DNA from: Streptomyces sp. NBC_01446
GTDB taxonomy: Bacteria > Actinomycetota > Actinomycetes > Streptomycetales > Streptomycetaceae
NCBI RefSeq assembly: GCF_026340095.1
Contig: NZ_JAPEPO010000001.1
Location: 1,922,001 to 1,986,000 of the forward strand
Reading direction: 5' to 3'
DNA: 64,000 nucleotides
Below are positions 1-7,636 of the stretch, in pieces; positions within the stretch are counted from its first letter, which is position 1; each line of letters opens with the position of its first letter. The notes beneath the pieces are model-generated. The model had not been told where the DNA came from and made no database searches. It saw only the letters and a program-made list of their open reading frames with translations. The position numbers and the translations under genes are program-made.

Positions 1-710
1 TCGGCTTCCACTTCTTCAACCCGGTCGCGATCCTCCCGCTCCTGGAGATCGTCCGCGGCGAGCAGACCGACGACGCCTCGCTGGCCACGGCCTTCGGTGT
101 CGCCAAGAAGCTGAAGAAGACCGCGGTTCTGGTGAAGGACGCCCCGGCGTTCGTCGTGAACCGCATCCTCACCCGCTTCATGGGCGAGATCCAGAACGTC
201 ATCGACGAGGGCACCCCGGTCGAGGTCGCCGAGAAGGCGGTGGAGCCCCTGGGCCTGCCGATGTCTCCTCTCGTCCTCCTGGAGCTGGTCGGTCCCCCGA
301 TCGGCCTGCACGTCTCGGAGACCCTGAACCGCGCCTTCCCGGAGCGCTTCACGGTGTCCCCGAACCTCGCGGCCGTCGTCAAGGCGGGCAAGCGCGGCTT
401 CTACGTGTACGACTCCGGTAAGCCGGAGCTGGACCCCGAGGTCGCCGCGCTCCTCAAGCAGGGCGATGTCGTCCTGACGGAGGAGCAGGTCCGTGACCGC
501 GTCCTGGACGCGGTGGCGCAGGAGATCGGCCTCATGCTCGACGAGGGCGTAGTCGCCGAGGCCCAGGACATCGACCTGTGCCTGATCACCGGCGCCGGCT
601 GGCCCTTCCACCTGGGCGGCATCACGCCGTACCTGGACCGTGAGGGCGTCAGCGAGCGGGTGACCGGCAAGCGGTTCCTGGACGCGGGCGTGGCGAGCGT
701 TCCGGCGTAA
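1..710 (+). CDS. 3-hydroxyacyl-CoA dehydrogenase C-terminal part of a FadB-like fatty-oxidation complex alpha subunit (5' end outside window)
   Basis: The reading frame is already open at base 3 and runs to TAA at 708-710, so the N-terminal enoyl-CoA hydratase part and the NAD-binding fold lie outside the window. The visible part begins with GFHFFNPV, the signature at the end of the 3-hydroxyacyl-CoA dehydrogenase NAD domain. KDAPAFVVNRILTRF follows, opening the all-helical C-terminal 3HCDH domain, and the second C-terminal repeat ends with GWPFHLGGITPYLD. The enzyme oxidises L-3-hydroxyacyl-CoA to 3-ketoacyl-CoA in beta-oxidation in the cytoplasm. A thiolase partner would be expected upstream but is not visible. 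By memory of gene order it corresponds to S. coelicolor SCO6026; I did not verify this. The gene ends at a strong bidirectional hairpin facing the convergent NlpC gene. Confidence 0.93.
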   Translation, partial: GFHFFNPVAILPLLEIVRGEQTDDASLATAFGVAKKLKKTAVLVKDAPAFVVNRILTRFMGEIQNVIDEGTPVEVAEKAVEPLGLPMSPLVLLELVGPPIGLHVSETLNRAFPERFTVSPNLAAVVKAGKRGFYVYDSGKPELDPEVAALLKQGDVVLTEEQVRDRVLDAVAQEIGLMLDEGVVAEAQDIDLCLITGAGWPFHLGGITPYLDREGVSERVTGKRFLDAGVASVPA

Positions 711-724
711 CTCCCCCGCACGAA

Positions 725-760
725 CGGTGCCCGGCACACCAACTGGTGTGCCGGGCACCG
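725..760. terminator. Perfect 17-bp stem-loop between convergent genes
   Basis: Arms 725-741 and 744-760 are exact reverse complements with a 2-base formal loop. No U-run follows, as is usual in Streptomyces. It lies between the stop of the fadB-like gene (710) and the stop of the NlpC gene (778), so it probably terminates transcription from both sides. Confidence 0.85.
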
Positions 761-777
761 GCGTATCGAGCGGCCGG

Positions 778-1848
778 TCAGAGCCGCTTCGCGCTGCGCA
801 GGGTGCTCGCGTAGTAGCCGTTGCCGTCGAGGCGGGACGTGCCGCCCTTGTCGCCGATCGTCGGGCCGTTGACCTCTTCACGGCTCGACACGAAGATCAT
901 GTGGCCGTCCGTGTCGTGGCCCATGTACATGCCGACGTGGTCGAGGCGCTGCTTCGTACGGGCGTCGAGCTTGAAGAACACCAGGTCGCCGGGCTGCAGC
1001 ACGTCGATGGACTTGGGCCGGTCGGCGGCGCCGACACCCTTGAGCGGGATGATGTCGGTCCCGACGTCCGAGCGGGCTATGCCGTTGGCGGTGCGCGGCA
1101 GGCCGTCGCCCGACTTGTCCGAGGACATCAGGGGGTAGCGGGCCCGGTAGCCCCAGACCAGGCGCTGGAAGCCCGAGCAGTCCACGGACCTGGCGCGCCG
1201 CGTCTCAGGCTGCTGCGAGACGCCGTCGCGGAACGTGTACGGGATGCCCAGGTAGTCGTAGAAGTCGGAGAGTTCGTCGCGCAGGTCGTTGCCCTCGCTT
1301 CCGTTCGGGTTGATCGGCCCGAAGTTGGCGTCACCGGCGTAGGCGATGCCCTCGTCGTCCTTCTTGACGGGAGCGCCCTCCAGGTACTGGAAGGCGAACG
1401 CGAAGATGTCGTCCTCCTCGCTGCCGTAGAACTCCTTGAACCAGTCCTTGAACCACTTCTCCTTCTCCGCGCCCTTGCGCCAGGGTTCCGGCATGAGGCG
1501 TACCCAGTCCTCGGTGACCACGCGGGACTTGGTGTTGGCGGGCTCGGTGAAGGTGCGGCTCGGGCCCTTGAGCGTGGCCGTGCGAGCGCTGTCGGTGAAG
1601 GTCGCGAGGACCTGGCCGCCCTCGCCGCGCAGGACGGAGCGCTCCGGGTTCTTCAGCCGCTCCCAGCTCTGCTCGCCGCCCTTCTGGCCCGTGCTGGACT
1701 CCAGGAGCGGGGTGTCGGTGACGGCCTGGACGGCGGGGGCCTTCGCCTGTTCGTCCTTGCGCAGTTCCACCGTCAGATAGGCGCTGCCGCCGAGCAGCGA
1801 GAGGACGATCGCGGTGTGCAGTACAGGGTGCTTCTTCTTGGCGCTCAT
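778..1848 (-). CDS. NlpC/P60-family cell-wall or poly-gamma-glutamate endopeptidase, last gene of the PGA operon
   Basis: The protein has 356 aa. Residues 1-28 are a basic stretch plus one hydrophobic segment (HTAIVLSLLGGSAYL), a signal anchor that places the rest outside the membrane. The C-terminal third is an NlpC/P60 domain with the catalytic cysteine in VDCSGF (about C224), the block QPGDLVFF, and the catalytic histidine in LDHVGMYMG (about H304). Residues 30-210 match no domain I know. The ATG is preceded by CCGGAG and lies 22 bp after pgsC. NlpC/P60 enzymes cut D-Glu/gamma-glutamyl links, and Bacillus PgdS, a PGA gamma-DL-hydrolase, belongs to this family. The position therefore suggests PGA release or trimming, though ordinary peptidoglycan D,L-endopeptidase activity cannot be excluded. 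Confidence 0.85.
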   Translation of the reverse strand: MSAKKKHPVLHTAIVLSLLGGSAYLTVELRKDEQAKAPAVQAVTDTPLLESSTGQKGGEQSWERLKNPERSVLRGEGGQVLATFTDSARTATLKGPSRTFTEPANTKSRVVTEDWVRLMPEPWRKGAEKEKWFKDWFKEFYGSEEDDIFAFAFQYLEGAPVKKDDEGIAYAGDANFGPINPNGSEGNDLRDELSDFYDYLGIPYTFRDGVSQQPETRRARSVDCSGFQRLVWGYRARYPLMSSDKSGDGLPRTANGIARSDVGTDIIPLKGVGAADRPKSIDVLQPGDLVFFKLDARTKQRLDHVGMYMGHDTDGHMIFVSSREEVNGPTIGDKGGTSRLDGNGYYASTLRSAKRL

Positions 1849-1870
1849 GGGGTCGGCTCCGGTGGCTGGT

Positions 1871-2353
1871 TCAGGCGGACGGCATGACGCCGAGAAGGAT
1901 TCCGGCGGTGAGGACGACGTACGCCATCAGCGTCACCGAGCCGGTGGCGAGGATCGTGGGGCCCTTGGGCTGGCGGACCAGTTGGTACGCGATGAGGCCG
2001 GGAACGATGAATCCCAGGGTCTGGTTCGCGTACATCAGCGGGAACTCGAGGGAGAGCACGATCATCACGGTCGCCTGGAGCGTCACTCCGAGCAGCACGA
2101 CGGCGGCGAACAGGCGCTTGCCGTAGAGGATCACGTAGCGCTGCATCAGGAGCGTGCCCACATAGGTGAGGACGGTGACGCCGACGACCATGGCCGCGCG
2201 CTGGAGGTCTTCGACGAGCGTCAGCGCGATCCAGCCCGGGGTGATCATTCCGCCCGGTGAGAGGTTCGTCGTGAGGTAGCAGACCAGGGAGAACAGCAGC
2301 CCGATCGCGATGCCGATCGCGGCGATCTCGGGGGTGAGGACGGTGGGGATCAA
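1871..2353 (-). CDS. pgsC: Poly-gamma-glutamate synthesis membrane protein PgsC/CapC
   Basis: The product is 160 aa, nearly all hydrophobic, with about five membrane helices, close to the usual 150-residue length of PgsC/CapC. Family-like blocks include the N-terminal TPEIAAIGIAIGLLFSLVCY, the segment NLSPGGMITPGWIAL, and GFIVPGLIAYQLVRQPKGPT. PgsC is the membrane partner of the PgsB amide ligase in PGA polymerisation and export. I set the start at TTG (2353), which overlaps the pgsB stop in a 4-base TTGA and follows AGGAGAA by a normal distance; longer readings upstream only run antisense-like through pgsB. The overlap implies translational coupling with pgsB. Confidence 0.9.
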   Translation of the reverse strand: MIPTVLTPEIAAIGIAIGLLFSLVCYLTTNLSPGGMITPGWIALTLVEDLQRAAMVVGVTVLTYVGTLLMQRYVILYGKRLFAAVVLLGVTLQATVMIVLSLEFPLMYANQTLGFIVPGLIAYQLVRQPKGPTILATGSVTLMAYVVLTAGILLGVMPSA

Positions 2354-3927
2354 CGGGGTTCTCCTGGGCTGCTGTGCCACTGCTGCGGGTCTTCGGTGAG
2401 GGGTGCGGGCGGGACGCGGGGCTCGAACAGGCCGCGGGGGCGCTCCTGTTCGGCCGGCTGAGCGGGATACACGGGCTGCACGGGCTGGGCCTGGATCACC
2501 GTGGGCCAGACCTCGCGGGGCGCCTGCGGCTCGTCGTACTCGGGATGGGGCCGGTCCGCGTCGCGCTGCACGGGGATGTGCGGCTGGGGCGCGTACCGCG
2601 TCTCGTACGCCTGCGGGTACTGCTGGTACGGGTCGATGCGGGGCGCGTAGAGCTGCATCGTCTCGACGGGCTCGTGGGAGGCCGGTGCCGCGTGCGCCGG
2701 AGCCCCGGTCCCGTACGGATCGGCGGTGGCGGTGTTGTCCTCGGACTCGTCCGCGGGGAGTTCGGCGAGGTGCTCCAGGAGGTGCTCGCCCTGGCCGTGG
2801 ATGTTGCCGATGGCGACGAGTGAGGAGTCGGGGCCGAGGCTGCCGAGCAGCTTCCCCATGAACTCCTCGGCCTCGCGCCGGTCGCCGCCGAGGTCCACGG
2901 CCCGGTCGCGGTACGCGGCGGGGATCGCGTCGATGGCGGACTTGGCCGGGTGGCCGATGACGAAGACCTGGTCCGGATCGAGCTCGGGGATGATCTCGCC
3001 CATCTGGCCGTTGCGTTCGACGCGGTCCGGGCGGCAGTTGATGACGACGTTCAGCGGGCGGTGGACGGCACCGAGGTCGAGGAGCTGGTTGATGTTCATC
3101 AGCGTCGACTCGGGGTCGTTGGCCGCGAAGACGTTCGCGAAGCGGAGCTTCTTGTTGTCGTGCGTGAGATAGCGCTCGACGGAGAGGACTCCGGGGTCCG
3201 GCGGGGCGTCGTACATGCCCTGAAGAGCTGTGTCCCGGTCGACGCCCACCAGCTCGGCGACGGTCAGCGCGATCGCCACGTTCTCCTTGAAGGTGAACCA
3301 GCTGAACCCGCGCAGCTCCTCGTCGCTGACCGTCTCGGGGTCGGCGTAGATCAGCTTGCAGTCCCTGGCGTCCGCCTCCTCCTGGAGGATGTGGAAGCGC
3401 TCCTGCTCCGCGGTCACGCAGATGCCGCCCTCCGGCATGGAGCGGCACAGCGAGCGCGCCACGTCGTCGAGGGTGGGGCCCATCTCGGCGAGGTGGTCCT
3501 CACGGACGTTGCACAGGACGCCGATCGTGGAGCGGATCAGCTTGGACTGGTTGATCTCCTGGAGCGCCGGCATGACGGCCATGCACTCGATGACGAGGGC
3601 GTCCGGGTTGTACGCGGCGGCGCGGCGCACGATGCCGATCTGCTCGACGACATTGGCGATACCGAACTTGCGGTAGACCGGTTCCTCGGTGGCGTCCGGG
3701 TGGATGAAGCGGGCCGCCGTGCCGGTCGTCTTGGCGACCGTCGTCAGGTCGCCGCCGCGCAGGGCGCCCGCGCACAGGCGCGTGATGGACGACTTGCCGC
3801 GGATGCCGTTGACGAGGACGCGGGTCGGTATGTGTTCGAGGTTGGCGAAGTGCCGCCGCTGTTCGACGATTCCGGCGATCAGCAGGACGGCTCCGCACAC
3901 CACGAGCACGGTGTAGAGGAAGAGCAC
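2350..3927 (-). CDS. pgsB: Poly-gamma-glutamate synthase ligase PgsB/CapB (Mur-ligase fold) with Pro-rich C-terminal tail
   Basis: PgsB activates the growing PGA chain with ATP and adds glutamate by a gamma-amide bond. Taking GTG at 3927, the protein is 525 aa. It starts with a membrane helix (residues 1-20), then EQRRH, then the ATP-binding P-loop NGIRGKSSITR (about 40-50), closely matching Bacillus PgsB. Further conserved blocks are ECMAVMPALQ, VREDHLAEMGPTL, DAPPDPG, FAANDPEST, NCRPDRVER and GNIHGQGE. The GTG follows GGAAGGAA by 11 bases and is 7 bp from the preceding stop; an upstream in-frame GTG at 3969 would overlap the previous gene. Homologues end near residue 393. Here about 139 further residues, rich in Pro, Gln, Ala and Tyr and looking disordered, are added. 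Confidence 0.94.
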   Translation of the reverse strand: MLFLYTVLVVCGAVLLIAGIVEQRRHFANLEHIPTRVLVNGIRGKSSITRLCAGALRGGDLTTVAKTTGTAARFIHPDATEEPVYRKFGIANVVEQIGIVRRAAAYNPDALVIECMAVMPALQEINQSKLIRSTIGVLCNVREDHLAEMGPTLDDVARSLCRSMPEGGICVTAEQERFHILQEEADARDCKLIYADPETVSDEELRGFSWFTFKENVAIALTVAELVGVDRDTALQGMYDAPPDPGVLSVERYLTHDNKKLRFANVFAANDPESTLMNINQLLDLGAVHRPLNVVINCRPDRVERNGQMGEIIPELDPDQVFVIGHPAKSAIDAIPAAYRDRAVDLGGDRREAEEFMGKLLGSLGPDSSLVAIGNIHGQGEHLLEHLAELPADESEDNTATADPYGTGAPAHAAPASHEPVETMQLYAPRIDPYQQYPQAYETRYAPQPHIPVQRDADRPHPEYDEPQAPREVWPTVIQAQPVQPVYPAQPAEQERPRGLFEPRVPPAPLTEDPQQWHSSPGEPR

Positions 3928-3934
3928 GGTGATT

Positions 3935-6220
3935 CTAGTTCCTTCCGGCACCGGCGGGCGTGCGGGCACCGCCGTCGCGTTTGCGCTGCTGGCTCTGGAC
4001 CTGCTGCCTGATCAGCTCCAGGCTGCGGGCGACGGCGCCGACCTCGTCGTGGTGGCGTGGGAACAGGACGGTCTTGCGGTCACCGTCCGCGAGCGACTCG
4101 GCCTGCCGGGCCAGGTCGCGCAGGGGCCGTACGACGACGATGTGCAGCCAGCCGAGGCAGGCGGCCGCCGCGGTGATGCCGAGAAGTCCGGCCAGGACCG
4201 TGCGGTTCTGGAGGCTGTACTCGGGGATGGCGAGGCTCGATGCGGGCTGCCAGCTGACGACGGTCCAGCCGAGGGACTTGGCGGCGCCGCCGCCGACGAA
4301 GGGGGCGGCCGCGGCGATCTGGATGTCGCCGCCGTCGCGGAACAGCACGCCGCTGGGGCGCGGGCTCATGCCGACCTTCTGGTTGGTCCCGTCGACCAGT
4401 TCGTCGAGCCGCTCGCCGGGCAGTTTGTGGAAGGCCAGATAGCCGGTGTTGCCGCCGATGACGCGCCGCTCGGCGTCGACGACACGGACGTCGCCGAGCC
4501 CGGGGCGCTTGAGCAGCGAGTTGAGGAAGTCGATCCGGAACTCGCCGACCACGGCCGCGCCCTCGCGGCCCGGCAGTTCCGCGGTGCCGACGATGACCGG
4601 CTTCTTGCCCTGGTCGTCCAGGACCCGGATGGGCTCGGCGGAAGGGGCTTCGCCCTGGACGTTGTGCGGGCCGTGCCCTGACCTGGCGAGGATGTCGCCG
4701 CGGGCGTCGAGGACGTACAGGGACTCGTAGCGCAGGTGCTCGTTCATGGTGGCTTCGAGCACCTCGGTCATCTGCGAGGGCTTGGTGCGGTCGCCGATGA
4801 GGGAGGCCACCGACATCAGGTCGGCGTGGCCCTCGTTGAGGGCGCGGCGTACCCGGTCGGACACGGTGTCGGTGCGTTCGCGCTGGTCGTTCACCATCTG
4901 CTGGGGCACGACGACGGTGTCGCCCGCCCGGTTGAGCAGCAGCAGGAGAGGGCCCGCCCAGACGAGCAGCAGGATCCCGGCGACCGCGAGGAGCGCGCGG
5001 GCGCCGAAGCGGCGGCGCGCCGGTGCGGCGGGCTGCGGGAGCTCGCCGAGCAGCTGGCGCCGCAGGCGTTCCAGGGCCGCGCCGATCCGGGCGGCCTCGC
5101 CGCGCCGGGGCACGGTGATGGGCCGGGCGAGGTCGCCGCGGGTGAGGCGGCGGCTCTCCAGGAACAGCCTGATCAGCGGCCGTTGCACGGTGCCGAGCAG
5201 CAGCGCCACGGTGAGTCCGCCGATGAGCAGCAGGGCCGCCGCGGCCGCCAGGCCGAACATCGGGCTGGCGGTGACCGCCGGGTCCTCGGCGACCTTGACC
5301 ATGGCTACGACGGTCAGGCCGAGGCCGGTGGCGACGGTGGGCTCGCCGGGCTGCGGCGAGGCGAGAGTGGCGTAGCCGGCGACGGAGCGCTCACCCATGT
5401 AGCGGTCGCCGCTGAGGCTGCCGCTGACGCCCAGGAACCCGCCGGATCCGGGCTCCTTGGACTTGACGGGGTGCTGCTTCGCCTTGCCGGCGGCGGCCTT
5501 CGCGAAGGCCTTCAGCTGCCGGTTGGACTCCTTGACCTCATCGCGCTGCAGGTCGGTGAGGACCTGCTCGGGCTCGGGGATGCCGTCGCTGCTGAGGAGG
5601 GTGCCGGACTGGTCGATGACGGCGATGGAGCGGAACTCGCCGAGGCTGATACCCGGGAACTTCAGGCTGTTGGAGGCGACGAGGAGCTGCTGCGGCCGGC
5701 CCTTCCAGTTCAGCAGGGCGAAGGAGAGCAGCCGGGTCTCGCCGTTCTGGAGACGCACCATGCGCGGGGCGAGGCCGTTCTCGTCGGCGAGCTTGGACCG
5801 GTCGATCGCTGTCAGCGGCACGTTCTCGCCGCGTGCGGCGAGGAGTTTGCCGGACTGGATCTCGACGACGGCGGTGCCCGTCCACTTCTGGTAGACGTTG
5901 CCGATCTTGTCGAGGACCGCGTCGGCGGGCACCGGGTCGCCGGCGCTGAACAGCTCGGCCGTCCGGGTGAGGTCGGTGACGCCCTCGTCGACGGAGGCGC
6001 GCAGCGCGATGGCGCCGTCCTCGGCGAAGTGCTGCTGGGAGGTGCGGACGGCTTCGGGTACGAGGTCGTGTCCGACCCGGCCGAGCGTGAGGGCGGTGAT
6101 GCCCGCGAGGGCGAGGAGCAGAACCGACAGCACGGCGATGGGCGGGCGAATGCCACCCAGCAGGGACATATCGGCTCTTCGGCGGACCTTGTGCCGCCGC
6201 TTCGGAGGCGAAGCGGCCAA
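3935..6220 (-). CDS. Tandem Cache/HAMP membrane protein without kinase or output domain, embedded in the PGA operon
   Basis: The protein has 761 aa in two similar modules. Module 1 has a helix at about 27-47, an extracellular Cache-like region to about 320, a helix at about 322-345 and a HAMP-like segment (RPLIRLFLESRRLTRGDLAR). Module 2 has a helix at about 410-430, a second extracellular region containing YVLDARGDILARSGHG, a helix near 680-700 and HAMP (RPLRDLARQAESLADGD). The chain ends about 20 residues after the second HAMP, so no histidine kinase, cyclase or chemoreceptor tail is present. The TTG start follows AGAGGAG at 7 nt. Lying 7 bp before pgsB, it is probably translated with it. 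A role sensing an extracellular signal and modulating the PGA synthase is inference. Confidence 0.8.
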   Translation of the reverse strand: MAASPPKRRHKVRRRADMSLLGGIRPPIAVLSVLLLALAGITALTLGRVGHDLVPEAVRTSQQHFAEDGAIALRASVDEGVTDLTRTAELFSAGDPVPADAVLDKIGNVYQKWTGTAVVEIQSGKLLAARGENVPLTAIDRSKLADENGLAPRMVRLQNGETRLLSFALLNWKGRPQQLLVASNSLKFPGISLGEFRSIAVIDQSGTLLSSDGIPEPEQVLTDLQRDEVKESNRQLKAFAKAAAGKAKQHPVKSKEPGSGGFLGVSGSLSGDRYMGERSVAGYATLASPQPGEPTVATGLGLTVVAMVKVAEDPAVTASPMFGLAAAAALLLIGGLTVALLLGTVQRPLIRLFLESRRLTRGDLARPITVPRRGEAARIGAALERLRRQLLGELPQPAAPARRRFGARALLAVAGILLLVWAGPLLLLLNRAGDTVVVPQQMVNDQRERTDTVSDRVRRALNEGHADLMSVASLIGDRTKPSQMTEVLEATMNEHLRYESLYVLDARGDILARSGHGPHNVQGEAPSAEPIRVLDDQGKKPVIVGTAELPGREGAAVVGEFRIDFLNSLLKRPGLGDVRVVDAERRVIGGNTGYLAFHKLPGERLDELVDGTNQKVGMSPRPSGVLFRDGGDIQIAAAAPFVGGGAAKSLGWTVVSWQPASSLAIPEYSLQNRTVLAGLLGITAAAACLGWLHIVVVRPLRDLARQAESLADGDRKTVLFPRHHDEVGAVARSLELIRQQVQSQQRKRDGGARTPAGAGRN

Positions 6221-6383
6221 CGGAGGGCTCCTCTCTGGAACATGTGGTGCGCGCAGGGCGCACGGAAGTCACTCCGCGGGCCGTGGGGGTTGCACGCACC
6301 GGAGCGCACAGCCGTGCGATCCAGAAACATCTGACCCACGCCGCGGGCAAAGGGTTGTACGAGTTAAGAAAAAGGTGAGACGC

Positions 6384-6399
6384 GTCGCTTCGCGGCGAC
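6384..6399 (-). terminator. Weak hairpin after pgsA
   Basis: Immediately after the pgsA stop the minus strand reads GTCGC-cgcgaa-GCGAC, and a run of five T follows about 10 bases later (complement of 6369-6373). It could attenuate transcription between pgsA and the Cache/HAMP gene. The stem is only 5 bp, so this is tentative. Confidence 0.3.
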
Positions 6400-6401
6400 C
6401 C

Positions 6402-7616
6402 TCACTCGGGCAGCGGCTCCAGCGGCGCGAGTCCGTCCTTGGCCGCGCCGCGGTTGAGCATCGTGCCCTCGGTGCGCTCGAAGGCCAGGCGGTAGCGGGC
6501 GCGCTGCTGCTCGCTCAGCTTCGCGGCGCCCCGGTCCTCGCGCAGGGCCGCGGCGATGTCCACGAGCCGGTGGTCCTTCACGGCACCCTTCGGGAGATTG
6601 CCCGACTCATCCGGGTCCGGTGGGATCTGGGTGAACGTCGGGACGTACTTGGCCTGCACGTCCCACTTGCCGCCGCGCTTCGTGAACTCGAACCAGCCGA
6701 TGACGCCTTCCTCGGTCAGTCCGGTCGGCACGTCGTGCCGGGCGATCTGGTTGCCGAGTCCGTAGGCGATCCAGGTGCCGTCGACCTTCTCCATGGGCTG
6801 CACCACGTGCGCGTGGTGGCCGATGATCAGGTCGATGCCGGTCTCGCGGGCCAGCTTTCGGCCCAGCTGGAGCTGGGAGCGGCTGGGATTCGGCTGGTTC
6901 TCGCGGCCCCAGTGGATGCTGAGGATCACCACGTCGGCACCCGCGGCCCTGGCCCGCTTCTCGGCCGCGGCGATGTTCTTGAAGTCGATCTGGTTGACCA
7001 GCCACGGCTTGTCCGCGGGGATCTCGTTGCCGTTGAACCCGAAGGCGTACGAGAGCTGGGCGACCTTGACACCCTTGACGTCCATGATCAGCGGCTTGGC
7101 GGCCTCGGCGGCACTGCGCGCGGAGCCGGTGTGCTTCAGGCCCGCCCGGTCGAGGACGTTCAGGGTGTTCCGCACGCCGCCGACGCCGTGGTCGAGCGTG
7201 TGGTTCGAGGCGCTGGAGCAGGTGTCGTAACCGACGTGCTTGATGGTGGTGGCGATCTGCGGCGGCACCAGGAACGCGGGGTAGCTCTCGAAGGGCCCCT
7301 CGGGCTTGCCCGCGACGGGCTCGAAGTGGCAGATCGCCAGATCCGCCTTGCTGATGACGGGCTTGACGCCGGTCAGCATCGGGTCGAAGTCGAGCCCCTT
7401 CTCGCCGTGCCCGGTCACCTTGGCGTCCTTGCGGGCCTGCTCGGTGAGCTGCGGGTGGATGAGGATGTCGCCGGCGGCCGCGACGGTGAACGAGGGGCCG
7501 TCCGCGGCCGCCTTGCCGTCGTCGTCCGAACCGAAGGGGCCACAGGCCGCGGTTCCCGCGAGCAGCGCGGTGAGGGCTATGCCGGACAGCGACCGGCGGG
7601 AGAGGCGTCTCTTCAC
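6402..7616 (-). CDS. pgsA: CapA/PgsA-family poly-gamma-glutamate export protein (lipoprotein)
   Basis: With GTG at 7616 the protein is 404 aa. It begins with a basic KRRLSRRS stretch and a hydrophobic core ending in a lipobox (GTAAC, about C25), so it is anchored on the outer face of the membrane. The body is the metallophosphoesterase-like CapA fold: AAAGDILIHP, SNHTLDHG, SIHWGRE and GHHAHVVQP supply the metal-binding Asp, Asn and His residues of this family. PgsA/CapA is needed for PGA export and anchoring. It is the first gene of the locus, with 181 bp before the Cache/HAMP gene. An ATG frame upstream (7676) would run into the divergent gene and lacks signal-peptide character, so I prefer the GTG, although no clear ribosome site precedes it. 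Confidence 0.9.
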   Translation of the reverse strand: MKRRLSRRSLSGIALTALLAGTAACGPFGSDDDGKAAADGPSFTVAAAGDILIHPQLTEQARKDAKVTGHGEKGLDFDPMLTGVKPVISKADLAICHFEPVAGKPEGPFESYPAFLVPPQIATTIKHVGYDTCSSASNHTLDHGVGGVRNTLNVLDRAGLKHTGSARSAAEAAKPLIMDVKGVKVAQLSYAFGFNGNEIPADKPWLVNQIDFKNIAAAEKRARAAGADVVILSIHWGRENQPNPSRSQLQLGRKLARETGIDLIIGHHAHVVQPMEKVDGTWIAYGLGNQIARHDVPTGLTEEGVIGWFEFTKRGGKWDVQAKYVPTFTQIPPDPDESGNLPKGAVKDHRLVDIAAALREDRGAAKLSEQQRARYRLAFERTEGTMLNRGAAKDGLAPLEPLPE

Positions 7617-7636
7617 CGGGCTATCTTTATACAACC

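Noticed and set aside
6221..6401. A separate gene between pgsA and the Cache/HAMP gene
   Set aside because: Only antisense-like or continued frames cross this 181-bp gap; a weak hairpin and a ribosome site for the TTG start explain it.
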